27,698 bases of DNA from an uncultured Clostridium sp. (GTDB taxonomy: Bacteria; Bacillota; Clostridia; Oscillospirales; Acutalibacteraceae): positions 1 through 27,698 of the forward strand of contig CAKUYY010000017.1 in assembly GCA_934717555.1 (NCBI GenBank), in the 5' to 3' direction. The translations under genes were made by a program, and so were the position numbers. How positions within the stretch are numbered: the stretch's first letter is position 1; each line of letters begins with the position of its first letter. The notes under the pieces were generated by a model. The model was not told the DNA's origin and did no database searches. It saw only the letters and a program-made list of their open reading frames with translations. Shown here piece after piece: positions 7,090-16,043 of this stretch.

Positions 7090-8538
7090 TCAAGGGGTAT
7101 CGGGTTCCTGTTCCGGTTCCTCTGTTTCTTTGGAGATATCAATAGTGGGAATGGAAATGGTAACCGTGGTTCCCACGCCTTCTTCACTTTGAATATCCAG
7201 CTTACCGGAATGCAGCGCCATAATTTCATCCGCTACCGCCAGGCCAATCCCCGACCCCCTTTGTGTCTGGTTTGCTTTATAGAATTTATCCTTGATACGC
7301 GGCATGTGGACCGCCGGGATCCCACACCCGTTATCGCTGATAATGACATGAATCCAGCCCGGTTCCTCCTTCAGGGAAATACTCACCGCGCCGCCTTCCG
7401 GGGTATATTTCAAGGCGTTATCAATGATATTGACAAATACCTGGCGCAGCCGGTTTTTATCCCCCAATACAGGGGAAACCATTTCCGGCTCTTCATAAAG
7501 CAGGTGTTTATGTTCTGAGATAGCCCTTTCCCGATACATGTAAACCGCCTCATCCAGCTCCGCAAGCAGGTCTATCTTATCCATCATCAAAACCATGCGG
7601 CCGTTCTGCATACGGGAAAAATCCAAAAGCTCTTCTACAATTCCCGATAAGCGTTCGCTTTCCCGCACAATGACACGCATTCCCTTTTCCATGGTGTTCT
7701 CATCCATCTGGCCGCTCATCTGCATGGTTTCCGCCCATCCCTTGATGGCGGTAAGCGGAGTGCGCAGCTCGTGGGAAACCGAAGAAATAAAATCATTTTT
7801 CAGTTTCTCCGCAGCTCCCAGCTCTCCAGCCATATAGTTGATGGTATCGCACAGTTCGCCGATTTCATCATCATATGTTTTGTCAATACGTGCGTTAAAA
7901 TCCCCTTGGGCAATCCGCTTGGCAGTATCCCCTATTTCCCGGACAGGATTGACAATGGACTTGATAAAATAAGAGGAAGAAACCACCACAAAAAAGATCA
8001 CCAGGATACCTACCAGAACCAGCATGGAGACTGATAGGAAAATTTTTCGGTCTACCGCTTCCAGCGAAACCACAAACCGTACCCCGCCCACGCAGGTATT
8101 GGCGGAATTGTACATCACACGGGTTACGGCCATGACATTCTCACCGGAAGAGAGCTTGCCAATCCAGGAACCATACCCGTCTTCAGAAGCCATCGCCTGG
8201 TCATAGTCAGGCATCGGCTGCCCCTTGTCCGGCGGGAATCCTGTAGAGGTTACCTCAATTTCCCCCTGGTCGTTGATCAGCATCAGCTCCATACGCTCTT
8301 TTTCCTGAAAGTTTTCCACATAACTGCGTCCCGCTGCTAAAAACCGAGCAGGGCTCTCCTTTGCAGTGACAAAAAGGCCATTTAGGCTGCTTTCGCTGCC
8401 ATTGATAGTCTGGCGGACGCCGGAATAGTAGAAACTGCGCACAGCAAAAGAAAAACTGAATACTATCACAACCAGAAGTGCCAGTATCAATCCCAGACTA
8501 TTTAGCATCCAGCGTCTTGTAATTCCCTTTACCGCCAT
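7090..8538 (-). CDS. Membrane sensor histidine kinase (HAMP-HisKA-HATPase)
   Basis: A 482-residue sensor kinase. TM1 (about 12-36) and TM2 (about 166-193) flank an extracytoplasmic sensing domain of about 130 residues. Then follow HAMP (about 195-245), HisKA with phospho-acceptor H256 in SHELRTPLTAIKGW, and an HATPase_c domain with N box NIIDNALKYTP (370-380), G1 box DNGCGI (402-407) and G2 box GSGIGLAV (428-435). The C-terminal tail is acidic. ATG follows AGGAGGGG. It is 48 nt downstream of the response regulator. The WalK/PhoR-like layout lacks PAS domains. The signal is unknown; the operon's lipoprotein is a candidate partner. Confidence 0.94.
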   Translation of the reverse strand: MAVKGITRRWMLNSLGLILALLVVIVFSFSFAVRSFYYSGVRQTINGSESSLNGLFVTAKESPARFLAAGRSYVENFQEKERMELMLINDQGEIEVTSTGFPPDKGQPMPDYDQAMASEDGYGSWIGKLSSGENVMAVTRVMYNSANTCVGGVRFVVSLEAVDRKIFLSVSMLVLVGILVIFFVVVSSSYFIKSIVNPVREIGDTAKRIAQGDFNARIDKTYDDEIGELCDTINYMAGELGAAEKLKNDFISSVSHELRTPLTAIKGWAETMQMSGQMDENTMEKGMRVIVRESERLSGIVEELLDFSRMQNGRMVLMMDKIDLLAELDEAVYMYRERAISEHKHLLYEEPEMVSPVLGDKNRLRQVFVNIIDNALKYTPEGGAVSISLKEEPGWIHVIISDNGCGIPAVHMPRIKDKFYKANQTQRGSGIGLAVADEIMALHSGKLDIQSEEGVGTTVTISIPTIDISKETEEPEQEPDTP

Positions 8539-8586
8539 GTCTTTCTATTCCCCTCCTGCCGTAATCTCTCAAACTGCCAATTTATT

Positions 8587-9288
8587 CTAGGCTTCCCATT
8601 TGTAGCCCAATCCCCATACTGTGACAATATGTTTCGGATTGGAAGGCTCATCCTCAATTTTCATCCGCAGGCGGCGGATATTCACGTCCACAATTTTTTC
8701 CTCGCCAAAATACGCTTCTCCCCAAACATGGTTGAGAATATCGGTACGGTCCAGCGCTGCCCCCGGATTGCTGAAAAAATATTCCATAATCTGAAATTCT
8801 ACTTGGGTAAGGTCGATCATTTTCCCTTTTTTCCGTAAGGTGCGGTTCCGCAGGTTCAGCGCAAATTCCCCGGAACATATTTCCTCCTGGAAATTGTTTT
8901 CCGCCCGCACTTCTGCCAGTGCTACCCGGCGGTATAGGGCATCTACTCGGGCCACCAGTTCTGACGGGCTGAAGGGTTTTGTGACATAATCGTCCGCCCC
9001 CAGCATCAGACCGCTGACCTTATCCATCTCCTGGGTACGCGCCGTCAGCATAATAATGCCAATATTCCCACTTTTTTGGCGCAGTTCCCGGCATACAGCA
9101 AATCCATCGATTCCCGGCATCATAATATCCAGGATCGCTACATCGAAATTTCCATTTTCCTGTTCATATTTCTCTAAGGCCGCTTCCCCGCAATTGGCCT
9201 CCACTACTTCATAGCCAGCCCTTTGCAGATTGATCACCACAAATTCCCGGATCGCGTCTTCGTCTTCTGCTACTAAAATCCGTTTCAA
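8587..9288 (-). CDS. OmpR/PhoB-family response regulator
   Basis: A 233-residue DNA-binding response regulator, the likely target of the adjacent kinase. The receiver domain (1-~120) has acidic pocket residues E8/D9/E10, phospho-acceptor D54 in LDIMMPG, T82 and K104 in KPFSPSE. The winged-helix trans_reg_C domain (about 134-231) ends in the classic WGLGYKW. The start codon is TTG at 9288-9286, chosen because GGAGGGG (9300-9294) sits 5 nt before it and MKRILVAEDEDAI is the canonical N-terminus. It begins 15 nt after the lipoprotein stop. Confidence 0.95.
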   Translation of the reverse strand: MKRILVAEDEDAIREFVVINLQRAGYEVVEANCGEAALEKYEQENGNFDVAILDIMMPGIDGFAVCRELRQKSGNIGIIMLTARTQEMDKVSGLMLGADDYVTKPFSPSELVARVDALYRRVALAEVRAENNFQEEICSGEFALNLRNRTLRKKGKMIDLTQVEFQIMEYFFSNPGAALDRTDILNHVWGEAYFGEEKIVDVNIRRLRMKIEDEPSNPKHIVTVWGLGYKWEA

Positions 9289-9303
9289 GGGAACCCCTCC
9301 TTT

Positions 9304-10662
9304 TTATAAACTATTGGAAACCAGCTTAAAATTCTTCTGTACCTCTTCATAAGTTAGGGAATACGGGCTTCCTGTACCGGGAATCTGTACCGCGTACACT
9401 CTTCCATTCTGTTTTCTCAGTACAGCAAAACCTTCCGTCTTGCTCTCATCCTGCCACTCGGAATCAGAGAACACCTGAATCTGTAAAATCTCTACCCCTT
9501 GGGCTCCAACCCCGTCCTGATCCACTACCCACTCATAAAAGGTGAGCGTCTTGGTCCCCGTTTCTATCTTAGCAGTCACATGCCCTTCCCATTCTTCCGG
9601 AATCTGAAATCCGTAACCATCGGAAAAATTGGTAATCATGTTATAAACAAATTCCCATGTGCCATTTGTTATGTTAAACCAATTCCATTGGGTCAAATAG
9701 CAGGGCTCCGTCCCATCGCTTTGTTCCGCTTCCCCTGGCATCTGGGTGACAAAAGGAATTTCTATCACCCCATTGCCATCAATATCACTGCTGATAGTGG
9801 AAGTAACCCTCTCTGTGGGGTTGCTTTCCCCTTTGGAAGAAAGCGGGGCCATCATACCATTTCTTTCTTTATCCCAGTACACGATTTCTGTTTCCATCAT
9901 GCCATCTTCTCTGTAGCCGTCTATCACTACCCCCATAACCCCTGGGGAAATATTCCCAACCGTCATAGCCTCGTAACGGACCACCGTGGGATCCAGCTCC
10001 ACACGGCTGATATTGTTTATCTGGCCCGTTTCATCATCCATCTTAAGCAGTTTGGCATCCGCTATCACATCTTCTGATACATCATTTAAAGTGGAAATGA
10101 AGATTTCATCCTCTCCGTTTTTTCCAAAATCCGCTACCGCAATGGAAGAATAATGATAATCCACTTCTATCGAAACAATTTTTCCATTCTGATATTGATA
10201 AATCGAAAGGGCGTTAAGCGTATTGTAGGAATTTCCCCACCCCACAATAATTTCATGAATACCGTCCCCATCCAAATCTCCAAAACAAATCTGGTCCACG
10301 GTGGAACCCAGACCTACAAAATCCCCCCAATTGGTCCATTTCCCATCTGTAATACCGATAATCATCATATGGGTGGATGTATCTTTACTCTTATTGGAAG
10401 TATAGAACGCGACTGCTTCTTCCTCTCCGTCGCCTGTGATATCATACATGACGATTGCGGAGCGGTAATCCCCTTTTTGCGGATATTTTAATGTCAGGTC
10501 AGAGCCTCCCGCTTCCTCCAGAATTTGCTGGATATTGGCCTCGTCCCCTGTGGCCTTGGGAGGGCGCATCAGGCTCAGCGTATCAAAACCTCCAAATTGG
10601 CAGCCGGATAAATAGATGGTACACACCAATAAAAGAACCATGACAGCCCCTGCCTTTTTCAT
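9304..10662 (-). CDS. Lipoprotein with DxDG (FG-GAP/VCBS-like) repeats
   Basis: A 452-residue secreted lipoprotein with signal peptide and lipobox LSGC, giving a lipidated Cys at residue 21. The body contains calcium-binding-like loops spaced as in FG-GAP/VCBS beta-propeller repeats: DITGDGEEE, GDLDGDGIHEI, ADFGKNGEDEI and SDIDGNGVIEI. It is therefore probably a surface propeller anchored to the outer membrane leaflet. The C-terminal ~120 residues do not resemble a family I recognise. It is the first gene of the unit lipoprotein-regulator-kinase, spaced 15 nt from the regulator, so it may be the sensory accessory or the main target of the system. Start: ATG after AAGGGGGGAAG. Confidence 0.85.
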   Translation of the reverse strand: MKKAGAVMVLLLVCTIYLSGCQFGGFDTLSLMRPPKATGDEANIQQILEEAGGSDLTLKYPQKGDYRSAIVMYDITGDGEEEAVAFYTSNKSKDTSTHMMIIGITDGKWTNWGDFVGLGSTVDQICFGDLDGDGIHEIIVGWGNSYNTLNALSIYQYQNGKIVSIEVDYHYSSIAVADFGKNGEDEIFISTLNDVSEDVIADAKLLKMDDETGQINNISRVELDPTVVRYEAMTVGNISPGVMGVVIDGYREDGMMETEIVYWDKERNGMMAPLSSKGESNPTERVTSTISSDIDGNGVIEIPFVTQMPGEAEQSDGTEPCYLTQWNWFNITNGTWEFVYNMITNFSDGYGFQIPEEWEGHVTAKIETGTKTLTFYEWVVDQDGVGAQGVEILQIQVFSDSEWQDESKTEGFAVLRKQNGRVYAVQIPGTGSPYSLTYEEVQKNFKLVSNSL

Positions 10663-10725
10663 ACACTTCCCCCCTTAAACCATTTGGATCTCTTTTCTTA
10701 ATTAATAGCAAAATTATGATTTTTT

Positions 10726-10734
10726 ATTATACCA
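10726..10734 (-). promoter_or_regulatory. Extended -10 promoter of the lipoprotein/TCS unit
   Basis: On the minus strand, TGGTATAAT (10734-10726) is a perfect extended -10 element in an AT-rich stretch about 65 nt upstream of the lipoprotein ATG. No good -35 is visible. Confidence 0.5.
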
Positions 10735-10874
10735 TTCTATTCCAAAAAATAACAGTCTCAATTCGATTACAAATATCTCTTTTAAAGAAAATTTCTTTTC
10801 CTGCTGACTTTTTTAATATTGATACTCTATCATATTCTATAACCCTTGGTCAATAAAGACTATTTTCGTGTAAT

Positions 10875-12299
10875 TTACCTCTCTGCCTTCTCTAACATTA
10901 ACTTTTGCAATAGTATCTGGGTTTTCTGAGGGTTCGCCCTCCCCTTGGAAGCCTTCATCACCGTTCCTATCAGGGCTTTGACCGCCTGTGTTTTGCCGCG
11001 CAGATAATCTGAAACCGCTTCCGGATGAGACTCCAGGCAGTCCCTGCACAACGCCTCCAGTTCCCTTTCCGTCATCTCCTCTTTCTGGATTTTTTTCAGG
11101 GATTCTTTCAAAGAATCCCCTGATGAAATCATGTGGGACAACACTTCTTTGGCATAATTTCTCCGTACAGTTCCCGTCTCAATTCCCTGTAAAAATTCTC
11201 CAAAGCGGCTGGATGGCAAAGGAAATTGCCCCTCTTCCTTTTGGCCTTCCGTTGACAGTACAGAAAAAAGATGGGTAAGCATCCACTTCGCCGCCAAAGC
11301 GGGCTTTTGTACCCATTCGCATGATTCCTCAAAATAGGCAGCTACCTTAGGATACTTGACCAAAGCCGCCGTTTCCTGTGGGGAAAGCCCCTGTTCTTGG
11401 TAACGTTTCCGTTTCTGCATGGGAAGCTCCGGCAATTCCCGTCCCCATTCTTCCACCTCCTGGGCAGACAATACGACAGGAGGAATATCCGGTTCCTCAA
11501 AATACAGATAATCGGTCTGGTCCTCTTTCTTCCGCATCAATTGAGTGGTTCCCGTTTTCTGGTCGTACCGGCGGGTTTCCCGGGATATCCTTCCTCCCCG
11601 CTCCAAAAGTTCCACCTGCCTCTGGAATTCATATTCTACCGCCTTTATCAAATAAGAAATGGAATTCATATTTTTGATTTCCGTGCGTTCCCCCATCTGG
11701 CCCTGCCCCTTTGGCCGGACGGAAATATTCACGTCACACCGCATGGAGCCTTCCTGCATCTTTCCATCGGAGATTCCCAGATACCTCATGATCTCCTGAA
11801 GCTGTTCCAGATAGTCCGCTGCCTCTTTTGCCGACCGGAAATCCGGATATGTGACGATCTCAATGAGAGGGACCCCACCCCGGTTATAATCGACCTGGAC
11901 ATCCTCTCCATTATGTATCAGCTTCCCGGCGTCCTCTTCTATATGGATACGTTCAATGCGGATGGTTTTTCCATTTGGCAGTTCCAGCCATCCCTGCTCG
12001 CACAACGGGATTTGCTGCTGGGTAATCTGATACGCCTTTGCAAGGTCGGGGTAGAAATAATGCTTACGGGACATTCTCGACTCCAGATTGATGGCACAGT
12101 GCAGGGCAAGCCCCGCCAAAACCCCAAAATGAACCACTTCCCGGTTGAGTACCGGCAATGTCCCGGGCATTCCAATACAAACCGGGCAGCAATCCGTATT
12201 GGGCGGCTGTCCAAAACGCACCGGGCAGCCGCAAAATATTTTTGTCCGGGTATTGAGTTCCACATGGGTTTCAAGTCCCATCATCAGTTCATATTCCAC
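10875..12299 (-). CDS. gatB: Asp/Glu-tRNA amidotransferase subunit B
   Basis: A 474-residue GatB, the kinase/tRNA-binding subunit of GatCAB that activates Glu-tRNA(Gln) or Asp-tRNA(Asn) for amidation. The N-terminal GLETHVEL segment and the zinc ligands in FCGCPV and DCCPVCIG are present, and the C-terminal YqeY-like tail is intact. The frame is open to an ATG at 12314, but that ATG overlaps the SD itself. GGGAGGA lies 6 nt before the GTG at 12299, which I take as the start (VEYELMMGLE). The start overlaps the gatA stop by 16 nt, implying translational coupling. glnS is also in the window, so in this organism the complex may serve mainly Asn-tRNA. Confidence 0.94.
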   Translation of the reverse strand: MEYELMMGLETHVELNTRTKIFCGCPVRFGQPPNTDCCPVCIGMPGTLPVLNREVVHFGVLAGLALHCAINLESRMSRKHYFYPDLAKAYQITQQQIPLCEQGWLELPNGKTIRIERIHIEEDAGKLIHNGEDVQVDYNRGGVPLIEIVTYPDFRSAKEAADYLEQLQEIMRYLGISDGKMQEGSMRCDVNISVRPKGQGQMGERTEIKNMNSISYLIKAVEYEFQRQVELLERGGRISRETRRYDQKTGTTQLMRKKEDQTDYLYFEEPDIPPVVLSAQEVEEWGRELPELPMQKRKRYQEQGLSPQETAALVKYPKVAAYFEESCEWVQKPALAAKWMLTHLFSVLSTEGQKEEGQFPLPSSRFGEFLQGIETGTVRRNYAKEVLSHMISSGDSLKESLKKIQKEEMTERELEALCRDCLESHPEAVSDYLRGKTQAVKALIGTVMKASKGRANPQKTQILLQKLMLEKAER

Positions 12300-13756
12300 A
12301 GAGATTCCTCCCAATCATTCCCTGTCTGATAACATGCCTCCGTATATTGTTCAAAACGGTGGGCAACCCGCAGCAGGAGGGGTTCGCTGAATTTCGGCCC
12401 GGTAAGCTGCATCCCAATGGGCAGCCCTGTATGATCCCGTCCGCAGGGAATGGAAACCGCCGGCAGCCCCGCCAGGTTAGCCGGCACCGTACAGATATCC
12501 GTCTGGTAGTGATCCACACACTTTTCCTTTTCCCCAATCCCATAGGCAGTACCGGATGTGGTAGGCGACAGCAGGAGGTCACATTGGGCAAACGCCCCGG
12601 CAAAGCATCCCTGAATCTCCCTTTGCAGCTGTTGCGCCCTGCGGTAATAGGCATCGTAATATTCCTGGCTCAGCACATACGTGCCCAATAGGATCCGGTG
12701 CTTTACTTCTTTTCCAAACCCTTCCCCCCGGCTCCTGCCGATCAGGTTCTGTATGGAGTCGTAATGGGAGGCCCGATGGCCGAACCGCACGCCGTCATAC
12801 CGTCCCAAATTGGAGGCCGCCTGGGCGCAGGACAGGATATAGTAGACCGGCAGCGCGCACTGCAAAGCGGGAAGCTTGAGGTTCACCCGCTTTGCTCCCA
12901 GGGATTCCAGGATTTCGGCCGCTTCTTCCATTGCCTGGTCCACTTCCTGGATAGTTCCCCGGTCATATTGTTCCACCACCCCAAAACGGATGCCGGAAAT
13001 TTCCTTTCCAAGCTGTTCCACACAGGTTTTCCTCGGCGCCCGCACGCTGGTGGAGTCCTGGGGATCGCAAAAGGAAATGGCGTCCAAAACGATGGCGGCA
13101 TCTTCCACAGTAGCACAGAGAGGGCCAATCTGGTCCAGACCGGAAGCATGGGCGATCAATCCCCTGCGGGAAACCGCCCCATACGTGGGCTTTACCCCAA
13201 TAATCCCGCAAAAGGACGCCGGCTGACGGATCGACCCGCCGGTATCGGACCCCAATCCATATACCGCCAGGTTTCCCGCCACCGCGGCGGCTGTCCCACT
13301 GGAACTCCCCCCTGGGACCTGGGAAGGGCGTACCGGGTTCTGGGTGGCGCCATAATAGGAAGTCTCTCCCGAAGAACCCATAGCAAATTCATCCAAATTG
13401 GTTTTTCCCAGTAAAACTGCGTGTTCTTCTTGCAGCCGCTGCCAAACCGCCGCATCATAAACAGGAACATAATGTTCCAACATTTTGGAAGCGCAGGTGG
13501 TCAATATCCCTTTTGTAGAAATATTGTCCTTCAGAGTCATTGGGACGCCCTCCAGCGGCCCAAAAGGGCGGTTCTCTTTCCTTTTTTGATCCACGAAACG
13601 GGCCTGAAACCGGGCAAGCTCCTCGGTCTGGGTAATATAGGCGTTGAGTTGTTGTTCTTTTCTCATTCTACGAAGAAAAGCGTCTGTCAATTCTTCACAG
13701 GAAAAATCCCCCTGTACCAGCCTTTGATGGATCGTTTTGATTCTGCCTTGTCGCAT
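12284..13756 (-). CDS. gatA: Asp/Glu-tRNA amidotransferase subunit A
   Basis: A 490-residue amidase-family glutaminase that supplies ammonia for the GatCAB reaction. The Ser-cisSer-Lys triad is visible as K76 (MTLKDNI), S151 (PGGSSSG) and S175 (DTGGSIRQP), offset by 3 from the known Staphylococcus enzyme. The frame extends upstream to 13987, but that would add 77 residues with no family match. The ATG at 13756 (MRQGRIK) has a GGAAGG SD and gives the normal length. gatC lies 61 nt upstream and gatB overlaps the end. Confidence 0.96.
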   Translation of the reverse strand: MRQGRIKTIHQRLVQGDFSCEELTDAFLRRMRKEQQLNAYITQTEELARFQARFVDQKRKENRPFGPLEGVPMTLKDNISTKGILTTCASKMLEHYVPVYDAAVWQRLQEEHAVLLGKTNLDEFAMGSSGETSYYGATQNPVRPSQVPGGSSSGTAAAVAGNLAVYGLGSDTGGSIRQPASFCGIIGVKPTYGAVSRRGLIAHASGLDQIGPLCATVEDAAIVLDAISFCDPQDSTSVRAPRKTCVEQLGKEISGIRFGVVEQYDRGTIQEVDQAMEEAAEILESLGAKRVNLKLPALQCALPVYYILSCAQAASNLGRYDGVRFGHRASHYDSIQNLIGRSRGEGFGKEVKHRILLGTYVLSQEYYDAYYRRAQQLQREIQGCFAGAFAQCDLLLSPTTSGTAYGIGEKEKCVDHYQTDICTVPANLAGLPAVSIPCGRDHTGLPIGMQLTGPKFSEPLLLRVAHRFEQYTEACYQTGNDWEESLWNMN

Positions 13757-13817
13757 CTCTGTTCCCTTCCATTTCTCATGATTATGGGATTCCCCAGCAA
13801 ACCAGCATCCCTTTTCC

Positions 13818-14090
13818 TTATCTTTTCCCGGAAAGAAATAAAAATCCTTCTTTACTCTCTTCCGTATTACGCAAAAGCTCCTGAGCGGCCTGAAATTTCT
13901 CCACTTGATCCTCCCGCAGAGGGGCTTGTCCCTCCTGTGTGGTTTCCTCCGGTAACCCTGAAGCTGTTTCACAAACAGCGCGGGCAAACGCTATGATCTC
14001 ATCCATCTCCTGCCCTAATTCCTGCTGTTCCTCCGTTTCCAACGTAAGCTTTGCCAGCTGGCAAAGACGTTGTATTTCCTCCTGTCTCAT
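13818..14090 (-). CDS. gatC: Asp/Glu-tRNA amidotransferase subunit C
   Basis: A 90-residue GatC, the small subunit that wraps around GatA and stabilises the complex with GatB. The N-terminal helix pattern RQEEIQRLCQLAKLTL is typical, as is the weakly conserved acidic C-terminal part. The frame extends to an ATG at 14156, but the ATG at 14090 has GGAGG at good spacing and matches the family N-terminus. It is the first gene of gatC-gatA-gatB. Confidence 0.92.
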   Translation of the reverse strand: MRQEEIQRLCQLAKLTLETEEQQELGQEMDEIIAFARAVCETASGLPEETTQEGQAPLREDQVEKFQAAQELLRNTEESKEGFLFLSGKR

Positions 14091-14126
14091 GGTTCTCCCT
14101 CCAAACCCCTGGTACTTATTATGTTC

Positions 14127-14135
14127 AGTATAACA
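14127..14135 (-). promoter_or_regulatory. Possible extended -10 promoter of gatCAB
   Basis: On the minus strand, TGTTATACT (14135-14127) is an extended -10 element about 37 nt upstream of the gatC ATG and downstream of the terminator at 14187-14230. No clear -35 is seen. Confidence 0.4.
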
Positions 14136-14186
14136 GGAAATCCCTTGAAAGGCCATTGCTACAAAGAGTTTTTACCACAATGGCGA

Positions 14187-14230
14187 AAAGAACGCCAAAC
14201 CGGTTGCCCCCAATCGGTTTGGCGTTCTTT
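14187..14230 (-). terminator. Intrinsic terminator after the M23 peptidase gene
   Basis: A 16-bp perfect stem (14187-14202 with 14215-14230, 12-nt loop) ends in TTCTTTT on the minus strand. It separates the M23 gene from gatCAB. Confidence 0.85.
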
Positions 14231-14261
14231 CTTCTATGTAAAATAAATTCCAGTTTGGAGG

Positions 14262-15620
14262 TTAACCCTTTAAAAAAGGCAGCGGGTCAATACGGTTTCC
14301 ATTGTCCCATACCTCAAAGTGCAAATGGGCGCCATAGGAATCCCCTGTATTTCCAACCAATGCGATGGGGTCCCCCCTCTTTACGTGATCCCCCACATTG
14401 ACAAGAATTTCATCGCAGTGTGCGTATTGGGTCGCATATCCGTCTCCATGGTCGATCATGACATAATATCCCCAGCCGCTTCCCCAGGTATCGGTACGGT
14501 TTGCACGGATCACTACACCATCCTCTGCGGATACAATTTTTGCCCGGTAAACGTTGGCCCCGGCAATATCAATTCCTCGATGGTATCCATATTGAGGGCG
14601 ATTTCCAAAATAACTGGTAATCTTGGTAAAACCGGGCAAAGGCCAAAGGTATTTTGCCCCGGAAATCGGTGGCTTGGGTTCTGGATCCGGTACTGACGGT
14701 TCAGACGGTGGGGTAGGTTTTTCCTCGGGCGGCTGAGTGGGGGAGGATGGTGTGCTGGAAGAGGAATCCGAAGGCGGCGGACTGCTTGGCTGGGAAGAAT
14801 CGGCCGCTTCCTGCTGAGCTTTCTGATTGGCTACATATTCCTTATGCCAGCGTGACAATTCCTCATCAAACTGTTCCTTTTCCCTTTCTGCTTCCTCCCG
14901 TTGTGTTTGGGCCGTCCCCTCCTGTCCTTCCAGTTCTTCCAGGACCCGGTTGCACTCCTGCTGTAAACGGTCCAGCTCCTCTTTCTGATCCTCCAATTTC
15001 TGTTTGGAAGCCATTACTTTTTCCCGATTGCTTTGAATGGACTCCCGTTCTGCTGAAATACTATTTACCGATTGTTTCAGGCTCTCAATGAGCTGGCTGT
15101 CCCGCTGGGAAACACGCTGCAAAATCATGGCTTTATCCAAAAAGTCATTGACATCGGTCGCATTTAACAAAATATCCAGCGTAGACGCTTCTCCCGCCAT
15201 ATAAATAGCGCGCAGCCTTTTTTTCAGATAGTTCATATCCGTGTCAATCTGCTGCTCCGTCTCTGAAATCTGCAGGCTTTTTTCCTCGATGTCTTTATCC
15301 AACTGGTCAATCTGTTTCCCAGTATTGCGGATCTGTTCCCTTAAAACTTTCATCTGTTCTTCCAGCGTATTGCGGTATTCTATCTGCCGGCCTTTGTCCT
15401 GCCTGATTTCCTCCAGTTTCTGGTCCAATTCTTTTTGACGGGTGCTCAGTTCCTGTTCCTTCTGATCCAAATTTTCTTTTTGCTCCCGCAGTTGTTCCTC
15501 TTGTAATTCCAGCGACGAGGTGTCTGCCGCTGATCTCACAGATACTGCCTGAGATGTTGTAATAACGGAACACGCCAATATGCCCGCTAATATCTTTCTC
15601 CATCTTTTCACCTGATACAT
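14262..15620 (-). CDS. Secreted coiled-coil M23 peptidoglycan hydrolase (EnvC/PcsB-like)
   Basis: A 452-residue exported protein: signal peptide (about 1-30), two long Glu/Gln/Lys-rich coiled-coil stretches (about 35-275), a Ser/Pro-rich linker (about 280-325), and a C-terminal LytM/M23 zinc endopeptidase domain. The zinc ligands are visible in HRGIDIAG (H and D) and the HLHFE motif. The layout matches EnvC- and CwlO/PcsB-type division or elongation hydrolases, which are usually activated by FtsEX; no ftsEX genes are in view. The frame opens at 15782, but the promoter lies inside that extension. ATG 15620, with AGGAGG 10 nt upstream and followed by a signal peptide, is the right start. Confidence 0.92.
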   Translation of the reverse strand: MYQVKRWRKILAGILACSVITTSQAVSVRSAADTSSLELQEEQLREQKENLDQKEQELSTRQKELDQKLEEIRQDKGRQIEYRNTLEEQMKVLREQIRNTGKQIDQLDKDIEEKSLQISETEQQIDTDMNYLKKRLRAIYMAGEASTLDILLNATDVNDFLDKAMILQRVSQRDSQLIESLKQSVNSISAERESIQSNREKVMASKQKLEDQKEELDRLQQECNRVLEELEGQEGTAQTQREEAEREKEQFDEELSRWHKEYVANQKAQQEAADSSQPSSPPPSDSSSSTPSSPTQPPEEKPTPPSEPSVPDPEPKPPISGAKYLWPLPGFTKITSYFGNRPQYGYHRGIDIAGANVYRAKIVSAEDGVVIRANRTDTWGSGWGYYVMIDHGDGYATQYAHCDEILVNVGDHVKRGDPIALVGNTGDSYGAHLHFEVWDNGNRIDPLPFLKG

Positions 15621-15696
15621 AACTTGGTTTCCTCCTCTTTTTAACAGTCCTGCCACTTTTTCTGTCTTGGGGAAGATTTTATTGTACTTGCCATTT

Positions 15697-15725
15697 AGTG
15701 TATCGGTTTCCAGATAAGTTGTCAA
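15697..15725 (-). promoter_or_regulatory. Promoter of the M23 peptidase gene
   Basis: On the minus strand, a perfect TTGACA (15725-15720) and TACACT (15702-15697) are 17 nt apart, placing transcription start near 15690 and a ~70-nt leader. Confidence 0.7.
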
Positions 15726-15905
15726 GAAATCCCTTTCTAATTTTTTGACTTTTCCTGCAAAAAATATCCTTGTTCTTCGCAATCAACTTTTACGGATCAT
15801 CTGTGTGAAAAATATTGTATATTTTCTAAAATAAAAATTCATTTTTATCCTTTTTATAAAATTATATTATTTTTTCATTATTTTTCTTCTTTTTTTGTTG
15901 TTTTA

Positions 15906-15934
15906 TTGCGTTTTACAATAGATGGTGATACAAT
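15906..15934 (+). promoter_or_regulatory. Promoter of the sugar transferase gene
   Basis: TTGCGT (15906-15911) and TACAAT (15929-15934) are 17 nt apart, with an upstream TG one base before the -10. It lies in a very AT-rich divergent intergenic region and predicts a ~100-nt T-rich leader before the start at 16044. Confidence 0.55.
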
Positions 15935-16043
15935 TTTTGTAAAGGGGAAGAACCTTTTATTTTTTGATTTTTTGATAAAAAGTTCCTTTCAGATTATCTT
16001 TTCATTCTATTTAGATTCTATGTTGCTTTTGGGGGTGGCATCC

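Noticed and set aside
13757..13987. 77-residue N-terminal extension of GatA
   Set aside because: No family match and no SD; the downstream ATG at 13756 has an SD and gives the usual GatA length.
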